From assembly GCF_029531845.1 (NCBI RefSeq), contig NZ_JAMBPV010000006.1, positions 62,001 to 126,000 on the forward strand: a stretch of DNA of 64,000 bases, given 5' to 3'. The position numbers and the translations under genes are program-made. The first letter of the stretch is position 1. Each line of letters opens with the position of its first letter. The DNA is from Staphylococcus equorum. Its GTDB lineage: Bacteria; Bacillota; Bacilli; Staphylococcales; Staphylococcaceae. The notes under the pieces were generated by a model that worked only from the letters and a program-made list of their open reading frames with translations, did no database searches and was not told the origin of the DNA. Shown piece by piece: positions 9,358-17,799 of this stretch.

Positions 9358-9395
9358 AAGCCCCATCCATTAATAATAATGGATGGGGCTTTAAT
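9358..9395. terminator. Bidirectional terminator between convergent genes
   Basis: A 14-bp perfect stem (9359-9372 with 9377-9390) with a 4-nt loop lies between the stop codons of the monooxygenase and the hydroxyacid dehydrogenase genes. The T-tract is short in both directions. Confidence 0.8.
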
Positions 9396-9437
9396 TTGTA
9401 CTAAGTATTTAGAACTAAACTTTTAGCAATTAATATA

Positions 9438-10394
9438 TTAATTTACTAAGAACTTAGGTTTTTTATCATTTAGTTTACTAATCGTGTCATTCGCAACAAT
9501 TTTAGACATCATATCACGAGATTCAAATGTCGCATTACCAATATGTGGTGTGAGTACTACATTGTCTAGTGATTTCAACTCGTCGTTTATTTCTGGTTCG
9601 AATTCGAAAACATCTAAAGCTGCGCCTTCAATTTCTTTCTCTTTTAAAGCTTGTACTAAAGCTTGTTCATGAACGATAGGCCCTCTCGAAGCATTAATTA
9701 AATAACTTGTTGGCTTCATCATTTTAAATTGTTCAGTGTCGATTTGGTGATGTAAATCTGGATTATATGCAGCGTTAATTGTTACGAAATCTGCATTTTT
9801 TAATAAAGTTTCTAAGTCTACATATTTGGCGCCGATTTCACGTTCTTTATCGACTTTTTGATTAGGGCCAGTATAAAGCACATTCATATCAAATGCTTTA
9901 GCACGCCTAGCTACAGCAGCACCAATTTCACCTAAGCCAATAATACCAATCGTTTTACCAGAAACTTCTCTGCCACGGAAGAACAGTGGTGCCCATCCGT
10001 CAAAGCCAGTTGTACGGCATAATTTATCACCTTCAGCGATACGTCTTGCAACTGCAAGTACGAGCGCAAAAGTTAACTCAGCTGTAGAATTTGTTGAAGC
10101 TTTTGGTGTATTTGTAACATCAATATCTTTTTGACGAGCGTATGCTACATCTACGTTATTAAATCCAGCACCATAGTTTGCGACGATTTTTAAATTGCTA
10201 CCGGCATCAATTACTTCTTTATCTACGTTAGTAGATAAAAGACTAATTAATGCATCAGCATCTTTAACCCCTTGCTTTAAAGTATCTTTATCAATGATAC
10301 CTTCGCCTTCGTACATTTCAACCTCAAAACCTTGATCTTTTAACAAGTCAAAACCTACTTCAGGTACTGGACCTGCGATATAAACTTTTACCAT
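9438..10394 (-). CDS. D-isomer-specific 2-hydroxyacid dehydrogenase
   Basis: A 318-residue NAD(P)-dependent dehydrogenase of the glyoxylate/hydroxypyruvate reductase type, interconverting a 2-ketoacid and its D-2-hydroxyacid. The Rossmann glycine motif is GLGEIG at 153-158; catalytic residues are R237 (INASRGPI), E266 and H284 (LTPHIGNAT). ATG 10394 is used because GGAGGG stands directly upstream; an in-frame ATG at 10409 overlaps that site. It is monocistronic and convergent with the monooxygenase gene. Length and motifs are normal; the physiological substrate is not evident. Confidence 0.9.
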   Translation of the reverse strand: MVKVYIAGPVPEVGFDLLKDQGFEVEMYEGEGIIDKDTLKQGVKDADALISLLSTNVDKEVIDAGSNLKIVANYGAGFNNVDVAYARQKDIDVTNTPKASTNSTAELTFALVLAVARRIAEGDKLCRTTGFDGWAPLFFRGREVSGKTIGIIGLGEIGAAVARRAKAFDMNVLYTGPNQKVDKEREIGAKYVDLETLLKNADFVTINAAYNPDLHHQIDTEQFKMMKPTSYLINASRGPIVHEQALVQALKEKEIEGAALDVFEFEPEINDELKSLDNVVLTPHIGNATFESRDMMSKIVANDTISKLNDKKPKFLVN

Positions 10395-10667
10395 GTATAA
10401 TCCCTCCATTATGTATTAAGTATAGTAAATTTCAAAGCACTAAACAAATTATTATATTCATTAAGGAAATAGTTGGATATTGTTTTTAGGTAATGGCTAA
10501 AAAGGTGTAGAAAATGATTTAGTTGTTGTTTATGTATATATTTCAAATCACATAAGTCATAAATATCAATTCTCAAAAATAAACGCAACAACCCATTATT
10601 AAACGATGGTTTATTGCGTTTATTATAATATCATGATTTAGAAAATGTGTTTTTATTATTTGCTTTT

Positions 10668-10982
10668 CTAACTTATGAGTTTTAAACCCACAATTGAAAG
10701 AATAATCAAGCCAATAAAAAATATACGTTTTGCATTTTTAGATTCATTATATATCAACATGCCTACAAGTGTGCCACCGCCAGTACCGATGCCACTCCAA
10801 ATTGCATAAGCAGTGCCCATAGGAATGTCGTTCATTGCTACTTTGAGAGTGCTGAAACTACAGATAAAAGCAATTGCTAATAAGACGACTAATGATTTCT
10901 TTTTAGTGCGTGTAATTTCATTTAATATGACAACACCGACTACTTCTAATAGCCCCGCAATAAGTAATATAAACCAAGCCAT
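10668..10982 (-). CDS. SMR family efflux protein, subunit 2
   Basis: A 104-residue small multidrug resistance protein with four membrane helices. The membrane glutamate is in the first helix (LLIAGLLEVVG), and the family signature IPMGTAYAIWSGIG follows in helix 3. It begins one base inside the stop of the upstream SMR gene (TAATG), so the two are translationally coupled and probably form a heterodimer, like B. subtilis YkkCD or EbrAB. Substrates could be guanidinium or quaternary cations. I see no guanidine-I riboswitch motif upstream of the pair, so a drug exporter is as likely as a guanidine exporter. Confidence 0.88.
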   Translation of the reverse strand: MAWFILLIAGLLEVVGVVILNEITRTKKKSLVVLLAIAFICSFSTLKVAMNDIPMGTAYAIWSGIGTGGGTLVGMLIYNESKNAKRIFFIGLIILSIVGLKLIS

Positions 10983-11302
10983 TAGTTTTCAGCCTCCTCT
11001 GTAGTTAATTTTAGACCGACGATACCTATTACTAATAGTATGATTAAAACGATTTTCATGAAATTAAAAGGATCACCGAAAAATAGCATATCCACCAAAA
11101 CAGTGCCGACTGCGCCAATACCTACGAATACGGCATAAACCGTGCCAACGGGTAAAGATTTACACGCAGAAATAACAAGAAAGAAACTTATAATAATAAT
11201 GATAATCGTACCAATCCAACTAAGTAACGAATCGGCAGTGTTCAAGCCAGTGACCCATAATATTTCTATAAGACCAGCAAGTATAACTTTAAACCATTGC
11301 AT
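10982..11302 (-). CDS. SMR family efflux protein, subunit 1
   Basis: A 106-residue four-helix SMR protein with the essential glutamate in helix 1 (LAGLIEILWVTG) and the signature LPVGTVYAVFVGIGAVGT, closest by eye to YkkC-type subunits. The charged tail TTEEAEN ends the protein. AAAGGAGG lies 7 nt before ATG 11302; the adjacent ATG at 11305 is possible. It is the first gene of a two-gene operon whose second gene overlaps it by one base. Members of asymmetric pairs insert in opposite orientations, consistent with two related but different subunits. Confidence 0.88.
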   Translation of the reverse strand: MQWFKVILAGLIEILWVTGLNTADSLLSWIGTIIIIIISFFLVISACKSLPVGTVYAVFVGIGAVGTVLVDMLFFGDPFNFMKIVLIILLVIGIVGLKLTTEEAEN

Positions 11303-11643
11303 CATTGTGCCTCCTTTTTTCACCAAACGCTACTATTTTCTCAAATATTCTATTAGACTGCAATATTAAAACTTATATAAAAAATATTGAGCATTAACTA
11401 CTGAAATTTCGATTCGTTATAACTATAAAAGCCTTACCTGCATATTTACTTTGATGTTATTACCTGAGAAATCTACTCAAAATTAATTTTATACAAAAAA
11501 ACAGAGTGATTACACCAATCCTGCTGTTTCAAAAGGTAGACAAACCAATTGCTATAAAAGTATTTTGATTGAGTCCTGACTAGTTATTGTGCACTATACG
11601 AAGACTTTAGATTGAAGCTGTGCCCACCACGGAAATCGTGCAC
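11303..11643. other. Intergenic region with possible remnant sequence
   Basis: No ORF is supportable here. The stretch 11500-11640 is less AT-rich than the flanks and contains a small inverted repeat (AAACAG/CTGTTT around 11500-11530). It may be the eroded end of a gene or mobile element, but I cannot match it to any family. No riboswitch fold was recognised upstream of the SMR pair. Confidence 0.3.
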
Positions 11644-11680
11644 AAAAAAGTACCAACAAAGTCGAAGACTTTGTTGGTAC
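11644..11680 (-). terminator. Terminator of the short CHAP gene
   Basis: A perfect 14-bp stem (11650-11663 with 11667-11680) with a GAA loop is followed on the minus strand by CTTTTTTGTG. Confidence 0.92.
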
Positions 11681-11731
11681 TCTAAAATGTTCTAAATCCT
11701 GTTATTCTAATTTATATTGTAGTAGCGAATA

Positions 11732-12199
11732 TTAGTTAACGTGGATATAGTTATATGAACCTGCTTCACCAGCAGAGATAGTACGTTCACTTACTGAGTA
11801 AGGTCCGCCGCTATAATTCATTTCAGAAACCGTTACTGAACCATCACTGTTTACATCTTCAACGTATGCAACGTGGCCCATTGGTCCTTCAGATGATTGT
11901 AAGATTGATCCAGCTTCTGGAGAGTTGTTAACTGTGTAGCCTGCAGATGAAGCTGCTGAAGCCCAGTTATTTGCGTTACCCCAAGTAGAACCGATACCTC
12001 CGCCTACTTTATCAAATACGTACCAAGTACATTGACCTGAAGTGTATAAGTTAGCACTTGAACTTGAAGTTTCTTGTGTAGTAGTTTGGTTTGTTTGTTG
12101 AGTTTGCTCTGCTGCACTTGCTTCATTTCCTTGGTCTAATCCTACGATTGCTGCGCCGATACCTGCTGTGATAGTTGTTGCTGTTACTAATTTATTCAT
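11732..12199 (-). CDS. Secreted CHAP-domain amidase, short SsaA-like
   Basis: A 155-residue secreted protein: a signal peptide ending in an ASA motif near residue 30, a Thr/Ser/Gln-rich linker (31-50) and a CHAP amidase/endopeptidase domain. The catalytic pair is C57 (SGQCTWYV) and H109 (MGHVAYVE). CHAP proteins of this type cut peptidoglycan stem peptides or cross-bridges in wall turnover. It is a paralogue of the SsaA gene at 16574, with nearly the same CHAP core ([13 protein letters not shown] in both) but a shorter linker. Both share a promoter-proximal block with a WalR box. In gene order it matches the short SsaA-like gene of S. aureus (SA2097), from memory. Confidence 0.9.
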   Translation of the reverse strand: MNKLVTATTITAGIGAAIVGLDQGNEASAAEQTQQTNQTTTQETSSSSANLYTSGQCTWYVFDKVGGGIGSTWGNANNWASAASSAGYTVNNSPEAGSILQSSEGPMGHVAYVEDVNSDGSVTVSEMNYSGGPYSVSERTISAGEAGSYNYIHVN

Positions 12200-12346
12200 A
12201 ATTAAAAAATCCTCCCAAATTTGTTCGTTCTTAATATTTAATATTTATGTTATTCGTTCGATAGTCTTTAAAGTTAATGTTTTATTTTTCGCTTTGCTTT
12301 CAACGACAAGTAATACTCTAACAGATGAATTTAGGTTTGTGTGGTT

Positions 12347-12363
12347 TGTTACGCTTTTGTAAA
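12347..12363 (+). promoter_or_regulatory. WalR box upstream of the short CHAP gene
   Basis: TGTTAC-GCTTT-TGTAAA matches the WalKR consensus TGTWAH-N5-TGTWAH exactly and lies about 150 bp upstream of the start. It sits within a block of about 65 bp that resembles the upstream region of ssaA at 17381-17444. Confidence 0.75.
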
Positions 12364-12370
12364 ACAATTA

Positions 12371-12413
12371 AAAAAACCTCACATATCGTTGTAATAAACA
12401 ACATGTGAGGTTA
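12371..12413 (-). terminator. Terminator of the DUF4870 gene
   Basis: AACCTCACAT (12375-12384) pairs with ATGTGAGGTT (12403-12412) with further pairing inside the loop, followed on the minus strand by a T-run. Confidence 0.85.
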
Positions 12414-12462
12414 CAGAATGGTATCAGCTCGTAATAGTTTGTAAAGAGCAATGCTATAAGGT

Positions 12463-12479
12463 TTTACAATAAATTAACA
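12463..12479 (-). promoter_or_regulatory. Second WalR-like box
   Basis: Read on the minus strand, TGTTAA-TTTAT-TGTAAA fits TGTWAH-N5-TGTWAH. It lies between the DUF4870 stop codon and its terminator, about 265 bp upstream of the short CHAP gene. It may be a second WalR site or chance in AT-rich DNA. Confidence 0.4.
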
Positions 12480-12538
12480 TTCGAAATAGCTAATTTGTGT
12501 TACAAGGATTGTAATAAGTCACAAAATTTAGATTCATT

Positions 12539-12910
12539 TTATTTGAAAAACCTAATAGAAAATGGTGGTAAATAGTCTTCTCCATTATATGCTTTTACAG
12601 CAGCTACGATAGTAAATATGAAATTCAAAATAGCTATAATAGGAAGTAAGATAAAGCCTATTATGATAAACATCGCTATTGAAGCAACGATTGACCAAAT
12701 CACATAAGAAAGTAAAAAGTTAAAATAATTTTTACCAGCTTTGTCGATGAATGGTGAATCTTCACGTTTAATGAGCCATATAATCAGGGGCACTATTAAT
12801 GAAGTGAAAAAACTTAAAACATAGATTAAAGTACCCATTAATCTATCGTCGCTACTTGGTTCTTGATTTAAAGCTGTAGAAGATTGATTTGCATTATATT
12901 GTTCATCCAT
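12539..12910 (-). CDS. DUF4870 domain membrane protein
   Basis: A 123-residue protein with a polar N-terminus and three membrane segments, including the LIVPLIIWLIKREDSPFIDK-type motif and a following NYFNFLLSY stretch diagnostic of DUF4870 (Tic20-like) proteins. The function of the family is unknown. ATG 12910 is chosen because GGGAGG lies 10 nt upstream; an in-frame ATG at 12919 abuts it. It is monocistronic with its own terminator and keeps the gene order seen in S. aureus (SA2096), from memory. Confidence 0.85.
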   Translation of the reverse strand: MDEQYNANQSSTALNQEPSSDDRLMGTLIYVLSFFTSLIVPLIIWLIKREDSPFIDKAGKNYFNFLLSYVIWSIVASIAMFIIIGFILLPIIAILNFIFTIVAAVKAYNGEDYLPPFSIRFFK

Positions 12911-13041
12911 ATGAATCATGCCTCCCTTATTAAAATAACTATAACAAATATCATTGTTGATTGGTATTTAATTTTAAAGGCTACAATTTAATTTTACAAT
13001 TAAAAAATATAGCAAAGCGAGCATTGTAAAAAGTGTTGCAT

Positions 13042-13069
13042 TTGATTGAGTGGAACAAATAAATACAAT
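13042..13069 (+). promoter_or_regulatory. Putative promoter of the opine-dehydrogenase-like gene
   Basis: TTGATT (13042-13047), a 16-nt spacer and TACAAT (13064-13069) lie about 115 bp before the start codon. Confidence 0.5.
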
Positions 13070-13183
13070 GCATCTAGGAATAGGTTGAATACCAGTGTTT
13101 ATTAGAAATCTTATTTGGATATACATTATAGTAATGTTTAAAAACAACTATACATACAAATTATTAGAGAAAGAAGGGTATTT

Positions 13184-14254
13184 ATGAAGATAGCAATTGT
13201 GGGGTCAGGAAATGGAGCTGTTACAGCGGCATTAGATATGAAACAAAAAGGACATGAAGTGAAGTTATATTGTAGAAACCAATCCATTGATAAGTTTGAT
13301 AAGGCGATATCAGAAGGAGGGTTTACGTTTAATAATGAAGGCGAAGAAACGTTCATTGAATTTACTGGCATCAGTGATGATATGGAATATGTTGTTAGTG
13401 ATGCAGAAATAATTCAAGTCATTATACCGTCTACATTTATTGAACACTATGCGCATACGATGGCGCCATTTATAAATGATAAACAATTAATTTTCTTTAA
13501 TATCGCAGCGGCAATGGCTTCAATTCGTTTTATGAACGTTTTAGAAGATATGCGTATGGAAGTTATGCCGATGTTTGCTGAAGTGAACACATTAACTTAT
13601 GGAACGAGAGTGAATTTTGATAAAGCGCATGTGGACTTATCGTTGAATGTAAGAAAAGTGCATTTTTCCACTTATGATAAAGAACATTTAAGTGATAGTT
13701 TTGACAAAATTGAAATGTTATATCCATATGTTGTAAAAGAGGAAAGTCTTTGGAAAACAAATCTTGAAAATGGGAATCCGGAGGCACATCCTGGTCCAAC
13801 ATTACTCAATGTAGGGCGTATCGATTATGCAGATGACTTTGCACTCTATGAAGAAGGAATAACGAAACATACCGTTCGTTTACTACATGCAGTAGAATTA
13901 GAAAGATTAACTTTAGGTCGTAAGTTAGGGTTTGAGCTGTCTCCTGCAAAAGAGGCACGTATTGAACGTGGATATTTAGAAAGAAAAGATGAAGATGAAC
14001 CGCTAAATAGATTGTTCAACACAAGCCCAGTATTTTCACAAATCAAAGGACCGAATCATGTAAAAAACCGTTATTTAACAGAAGATATTGCATACGGACT
14101 AGTATTATGGTCTAGTCTTGGTCGTGAAATTGAAGTTGCAACACCAAATATTGATGCCATCATCATTTTAGCTTCTACTATTTTAGAACGTAACTTTTTT
14201 GAAGAAGGGCTCACGATAAATGAATTAGGTAAAGAAAAACTAGGGCTTAATTAA
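13184..14254 (+). CDS. NAD/NADP octopine/nopaline dehydrogenase family protein
   Basis: A 356-residue oxidoreductase. The N-terminal Rossmann domain starts at residue 1 with IVGSGNGAVTAALDM (GxGNG at 7-11), and the C-terminal half carries the opine dehydrogenase signature NGNPEAHPGPTLLNVGRID near 196-214. Opine dehydrogenases reductively condense an amino acid with a keto acid, or run in reverse. Older annotation often calls such genes 2-dehydropantoate 2-reductase. It is not the staphylopine enzyme CntM by context, since no cnt genes are near. A NhaC-type antiporter follows at 28 nt, suggesting one operon. AAGAAGGG precedes the ATG. Confidence 0.82.
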   Translation: MKIAIVGSGNGAVTAALDMKQKGHEVKLYCRNQSIDKFDKAISEGGFTFNNEGEETFIEFTGISDDMEYVVSDAEIIQVIIPSTFIEHYAHTMAPFINDKQLIFFNIAAAMASIRFMNVLEDMRMEVMPMFAEVNTLTYGTRVNFDKAHVDLSLNVRKVHFSTYDKEHLSDSFDKIEMLYPYVVKEESLWKTNLENGNPEAHPGPTLLNVGRIDYADDFALYEEGITKHTVRLLHAVELERLTLGRKLGFELSPAKEARIERGYLERKDEDEPLNRLFNTSPVFSQIKGPNHVKNRYLTEDIAYGLVLWSSLGREIEVATPNIDAIIILASTILERNFFEEGLTINELGKEKLGLN

Positions 14255-14282
14255 TTTGAACTTACAATATGGGGGACTGTGT

Positions 14283-15677
14283 ATGACAAGACAACCAACA
14301 TTTTTAGAATCAATTTCTACTATTATAGTAATGATTGTAATTGTAATCACAGGATTTGTTGTTTTTGAAATTCCAATACAAGCTTTATTAATTTTAGCTT
14401 CAGCGTATGCTGCATTTATAGCAAGACGTGTTGGTTTGAAATGGCAAGATTTGGAAGAAGGTATTACACATCGCTTGGCTACAGCAATGCCAGCTATTTT
14501 TATCATTTTAGCAGTCGGTATTATCGTAGGCACATGGATGTACTCAGGAACTGTTCCGGCTTTGATATATTATGGATTAGAATTTTTAAACCCTAATTTA
14601 TTTTTAGTATCTGCATTTATTATATGTGCAATTACTTCAGTTGCTACAGGTACGGCATGGGGATCTGCGTCTACGGCAGGCATAGCATTAATGGCTATAG
14701 CGACACAATTACATATTACGCCAGGTATGGCAGCAGGTGCTATAATTGCAGGTGCGGTATTTGGTGATAAAATGTCACCACTTTCAGATACGACGAATTT
14801 AGCAGCTTTAGTAACAAAGGTGAATATCTTTGCGCATATAAGAGCAATGATATGGACAACTGTGCCAGCATCAATCATCGGCTTAATCGTTTGGTATTTT
14901 GCAGGTATGCAATTTGGTGGAAATACTAATACGTCGCAAGTGAACCAAATGCTTAGCGAATTATCTCAAATTTATAATATCAATATTTTTGTATGGATCC
15001 CCTTATTGATTATTATTGCATGTTTATTATTGAAAATATCGACTGTACCTGCAATGCTTATTTCAAGTTTGAGTGCAATCATTGTTGGCGCATTTAATCA
15101 TGGATTTAATGTTGTTGATGGTTTTAAGTCCACTTTCGATGGTTTTAATAAAAGCATGGTGCCAGCAAGTAGTGGAGAATTATCGGACAGAGCCATTAAC
15201 TTGGTTGAGCAAGGCGGCATGATGAGTATGACAGAAATCATTGTTACTATTTTTTGTGGCTATGCTTTTGCAGGTATTGTTGAAAAAGCGGGTTGTTTAG
15301 ATGTTATATTGAAGACAATATCCAAAAACATAAATTCGGTTGGACAATTGGTACTAGCGACTGTGATCGGTAGCCTAATAATGGTACTCGCAGCAGGTGT
15401 AGCTTCTGTAGTCATTATCATGGTTGGAGTGTTAATGATGGAAATGTATAATGATATGGATTTAGATCGGACTAATTTATCAAGAACGCTAGAAGATTCA
15501 GGTACGATGATTATTCCACTTATTCCATGGGGAACATCAGGCATTTATTATACACAACAGTTAGGGGTAACGGTGGATCAATTCTTTATTTGGGCAGTAC
15601 CATGTTACCTATGTATTATATTCGCAATATTTTATGGGTTTTCAGGTATTGGCATTAAAAAAGCAAAAAGTTTATAA
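14283..15677 (+). CDS. nhaC: NhaC family Na+/H+ antiporter
   Basis: A 464-residue polytopic membrane protein with about 11-12 helices. NhaC-type features include TGTAWGSASTAGIALMAI, the AGAVFGDKMSPLSDTTNLAA loop with conserved acidic and Ser/Thr residues near 160-180, and a second GTSGIYYTQQ loop near the C-terminus. The family exchanges protons or Na+, and some members exchange organic acids (malate/lactate). ATG 14283 follows GGGGG. It is probably co-transcribed with the opine-dehydrogenase-like gene, which could mean a role in moving that enzyme's substrate or product rather than simple sodium export; this is inference. Confidence 0.88.
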   Translation: MTRQPTFLESISTIIVMIVIVITGFVVFEIPIQALLILASAYAAFIARRVGLKWQDLEEGITHRLATAMPAIFIILAVGIIVGTWMYSGTVPALIYYGLEFLNPNLFLVSAFIICAITSVATGTAWGSASTAGIALMAIATQLHITPGMAAGAIIAGAVFGDKMSPLSDTTNLAALVTKVNIFAHIRAMIWTTVPASIIGLIVWYFAGMQFGGNTNTSQVNQMLSELSQIYNINIFVWIPLLIIIACLLLKISTVPAMLISSLSAIIVGAFNHGFNVVDGFKSTFDGFNKSMVPASSGELSDRAINLVEQGGMMSMTEIIVTIFCGYAFAGIVEKAGCLDVILKTISKNINSVGQLVLATVIGSLIMVLAAGVASVVIIMVGVLMMEMYNDMDLDRTNLSRTLEDSGTMIIPLIPWGTSGIYYTQQLGVTVDQFFIWAVPCYLCIIFAIFYGFSGIGIKKAKSL

Positions 15678-15798
15678 ACTAAATTATTTAAAGCTATATC
15701 GTTAAAAGAGAAAAAACAATAATTCTTAATATAAATTATGAATTATAAGTTTGAAAATATATAATTCGGTTATATATAACTATGGATGAGGTGATTCT

Positions 15799-16296
15799 AT
15801 GTTATACCTAGTGATAATTGTAGCGATATTACTATTGGCATCAGGAATTCATCAATACTTCAATGTAGATAAAAAATTAAAACTTCCTTCTATAATCTAT
15901 TTTGCAATCGGTTTTGTATTGTATATTGTAGCGATATTACTTTATAGGACCGAATTGTTAGATAGTTCAACGTTAATACATGAAATTTTACTAACTACGA
16001 TATTTGGACTTATTATATTTTGGATTAATTCTCATCGAAATAAGAGTAGCGATACGATTTATTACACGCTTATTATTGTTATATTAACAATCGTATTAGC
16101 GATTTTGCCATTGACAGCGACGTCAATAATTTCATTGCAAACGATGTTTATTGTAAGGCTTATTTTCTCAGTTGTATTACTCATAGTAGGTGTGTTTGTG
16201 TTATATCAACGGGTTAAAGGTAAAGCTTCAGAGAGTTTTCCGTTACTTTATTTGATGGCTTTTATATATTGGATAGCGATAGCGTATTGGTTTTAA
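15799..16296 (+). CDS. Polytopic membrane protein of unknown function
   Basis: A 165-residue protein with about five membrane helices separated by short loops (HQYFNVDKKLK, SHRNKSSD and YQRVKGKASES). GAGGTGATTCT stands directly before the ATG. The gene is 121 nt after the antiporter gene with no clear terminator between, so read-through is possible. I recognise no family or catalytic motif. It is followed by an intergenic repeat rather than a standard terminator. Confidence 0.7.
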   Translation: MLYLVIIVAILLLASGIHQYFNVDKKLKLPSIIYFAIGFVLYIVAILLYRTELLDSSTLIHEILLTTIFGLIIFWINSHRNKSSDTIYYTLIIVILTIVLAILPLTATSIISLQTMFIVRLIFSVVLLIVGVFVLYQRVKGKASESFPLLYLMAFIYWIAIAYWF

Positions 16297-16312
16297 TAAA
16301 TATAATACTTTA

Positions 16313-16440
16313 GGAGCTTGGGACATAAATGTATGTTTCAGGCTCCATTGTTATAGTGGCAGTAGTTGGTTGCACACCCTTTTTTAGTTAATTTTACGAG
16401 AGGGGGGGTAGAAATCATAGTTTGATATCTGCCTCGCTCT
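16313..16440. repeat. Dispersed intergenic repeat, copy A
   Basis: The stretch GGGACATAAATG to GGCAGTAGTTG (about 16320-16370) reappears inverted at 38916-38966 at roughly 80-85% identity by eye. Its left part folds (GGAGC/GCTCC). A G-rich hairpin (GAGAGGGGGGG with GCCTCGCTCTC, 16399-16441) adjoins it. Similar elements beginning GGGACATAAAT are common between staphylococcal genes, from memory. It fills most of the gap before the ssaA terminator. Confidence 0.6.
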
Positions 16441-16525
16441 CTTTTCTATTTGATACCATAACTGAATAATCATTAAAGTACATGACTTCATAATATAAGT
16501 TGTGTACTTTAAGTAAAAAAGGCAT

Positions 16526-16560
16526 AAAAAAAGACAACCCCTGAGGGTTGTCTTTTTTTA
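16526..16560. terminator. Terminator of ssaA
   Basis: A perfect 15-bp stem (16526-16540 with 16545-16559) with loop CTGA has A-runs on the left and T-runs on the right, so it can work in both directions; ssaA on the minus strand is the main user. Confidence 0.93.
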
Positions 16561-16573
16561 TTTGAGTCACTTA

Positions 16574-17302
16574 TTAGTGAATATAGTTGTATGAAGAAGC
16601 TTGGTTAGCTGAAATTGTACGTGAAGTTACAACGCCAGCTCCTTGGCCGTAGTTCATTTCAGAAACGTTAACTGAACCGTCGCTGTTTACATTTTCAACA
16701 TAAGCAACGTGGCCCATTGCGCCAGTTGATGATTGTAAGATTGAACCTTGAGAAGGTGAGTTGTTTACAGTGTAACCTGATGCAGCAGCAGCGCTTGCCC
16801 AGTTGTTTGCGTTACCCCAAGTAGAACCAATTTTACCGCCAACTTTATCAAATACATAATATGTACATTGACCTGATGTATAAAGGTTGTTTGATGAACC
16901 TGAAGTGTTAGCCATTGAGTTTGAAGAATTTGATGGTGCGCTAGTAGTTGCTACTTGAACATTACTATTTGAAGTAGAAGTTGAAACAGCTCCGCCTCCA
17001 CCAGTACCTTGGTTATTTGTTGTATATGATTGATTTGAGTTACTGTTATTGCTTTGAGCAGCAGTGTTATTGCTTTGAGTATTGTTGTTGTGACCTTGGT
17101 CAGCATTGCTTGGGTTCCAGTTACCTTGCCAAGTGTAATCATAGTTACCTTGTTGATCTATTGTATATGAATAGCTGTATGATGTTGGATCATTTGGGTT
17201 ATACCCACCATTGTTATTTTCTGAAGCGTCTGCATCATTTTGTGCAAAAGCAAAAGTAGCGATTCCTGCAGTAGCGATAGTAGCTGTAGCGATTTTTTTC
17301 AT
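16574..17302 (-). CDS. ssaA: SsaA, secreted CHAP-domain peptidoglycan hydrolase
   Basis: A 242-residue secretory antigen: signal peptide (1 to about 27, ending ADAS), a Tyr/Asn/Gln-rich region ([20 protein letters not shown]), a low-complexity Asn/Ser linker to about 137, and a C-terminal CHAP domain. The catalytic cysteine is C146 (SGQCTYYV) and the histidine is H198 (MGHVAYVE). It acts on peptidoglycan outside the cell. ATG 17302 follows TTAGGAGGAATT. A WalR box lies about 130 bp upstream, as expected for an autolysin-class gene under WalKR. Compared with the short paralogue at 11732, only the linker length differs strongly. Confidence 0.93.
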   Translation of the reverse strand: MKKIATATIATAGIATFAFAQNDADASENNNGGYNPNDPTSYSYSYTIDQQGNYDYTWQGNWNPSNADQGHNNNTQSNNTAAQSNNSNSNQSYTTNNQGTGGGGAVSTSTSNSNVQVATTSAPSNSSNSMANTSGSSNNLYTSGQCTYYVFDKVGGKIGSTWGNANNWASAAAASGYTVNNSPSQGSILQSSTGAMGHVAYVENVNSDGSVNVSEMNYGQGAGVVTSRTISANQASSYNYIH

Positions 17303-17427
17303 TGTTAAAATTCCTCCTAATAATTGTAAAACATTTATCCCAGTCTCTTAAAGACATTTTTTATAATTTTTTTCGCTGTTTTAACGACAAGAATTACTTT
17401 ATCAGAAAAAAGTCTGTTTGTGGGGTT

Positions 17428-17444
17428 TGTTATCGTTTTGTAAT
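17428..17444 (+). promoter_or_regulatory. WalR box upstream of ssaA
   Basis: TGTTAT-CGTTT-TGTAAT matches TGTWAH-N5-TGTWAH exactly, about 130 bp upstream of the ssaA start and in the same context (TTTGTGGGGTTTGTTA) as the box of the short CHAP gene. Confidence 0.78.
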
Positions 17445-17731
17445 TTAGTTCTAATAATAAAGTTCCTAATGTAACAAAAGAAAGAGGGGTATCTCAGTCT
17501 TGAAATACCGTTATTACAGCATTTACAAAAAAACGAGTGTATAATTGCACTCTAGTTTATTACAAAGCTGTAAAATAACAGAAAATTACAAACAATAAAA
17601 TATGAGAGAATTTAGTTATTTAAATATATGGAATAACACTATATATAAATACTATATAAAAAGTATTGAATTAAGGTTAATGTGAATTGAAAGCCATTTT
17701 AATAGGGAGGAAAAGAATTAGAGCATTGAAA
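17445..17731. other. AT-rich intergenic region
   Basis: The stretch between the ssaA WalR box and the flavin oxidoreductase promoter holds no supportable gene. A weak 5-bp hairpin (GAGTG/CACTC near 17530-17550) is visible and nothing else. Confidence 0.4.
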
Positions 17732-17760
17732 TTGACATGTTCTATAGAAGTATTTAATAT
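17732..17760 (+). promoter_or_regulatory. Promoter of the luciferase-like oxidoreductase gene
   Basis: A consensus TTGACA (17732-17737), a 17-nt spacer and TAATAT (17755-17760) lie 40 nt upstream of the start codon. Confidence 0.75.
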
Positions 17761-17799
17761 AGAGGTATAAAAATTATACTTGGTTTGTGAGGTGATTAT

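Noticed and set aside
11303..11480. Guanidine-I (ykkC) riboswitch before the SMR pair
   Set aside because: The conserved motifs of the ykkC RNA are not recognisable on the minus strand, so no riboswitch is called although the proteins are YkkC-like.
11500..11640. Possible transposase remnant
   Set aside because: No reading frame of useful length and no terminal repeats or target duplication; listed only as an unexplained intergenic region.
12496..12516. Third WalR-like motif near the DUF4870 stop
   Set aside because: TGTTAC and TGTAAT are separated by six bases instead of five, so it does not meet the consensus.
14570..14878. Open minus-strand frames inside nhaC and other membrane-protein genes
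   Set aside because: They lie fully opposite well-supported genes, have no ribosome-binding sites and show biased composition expected of antisense frames.
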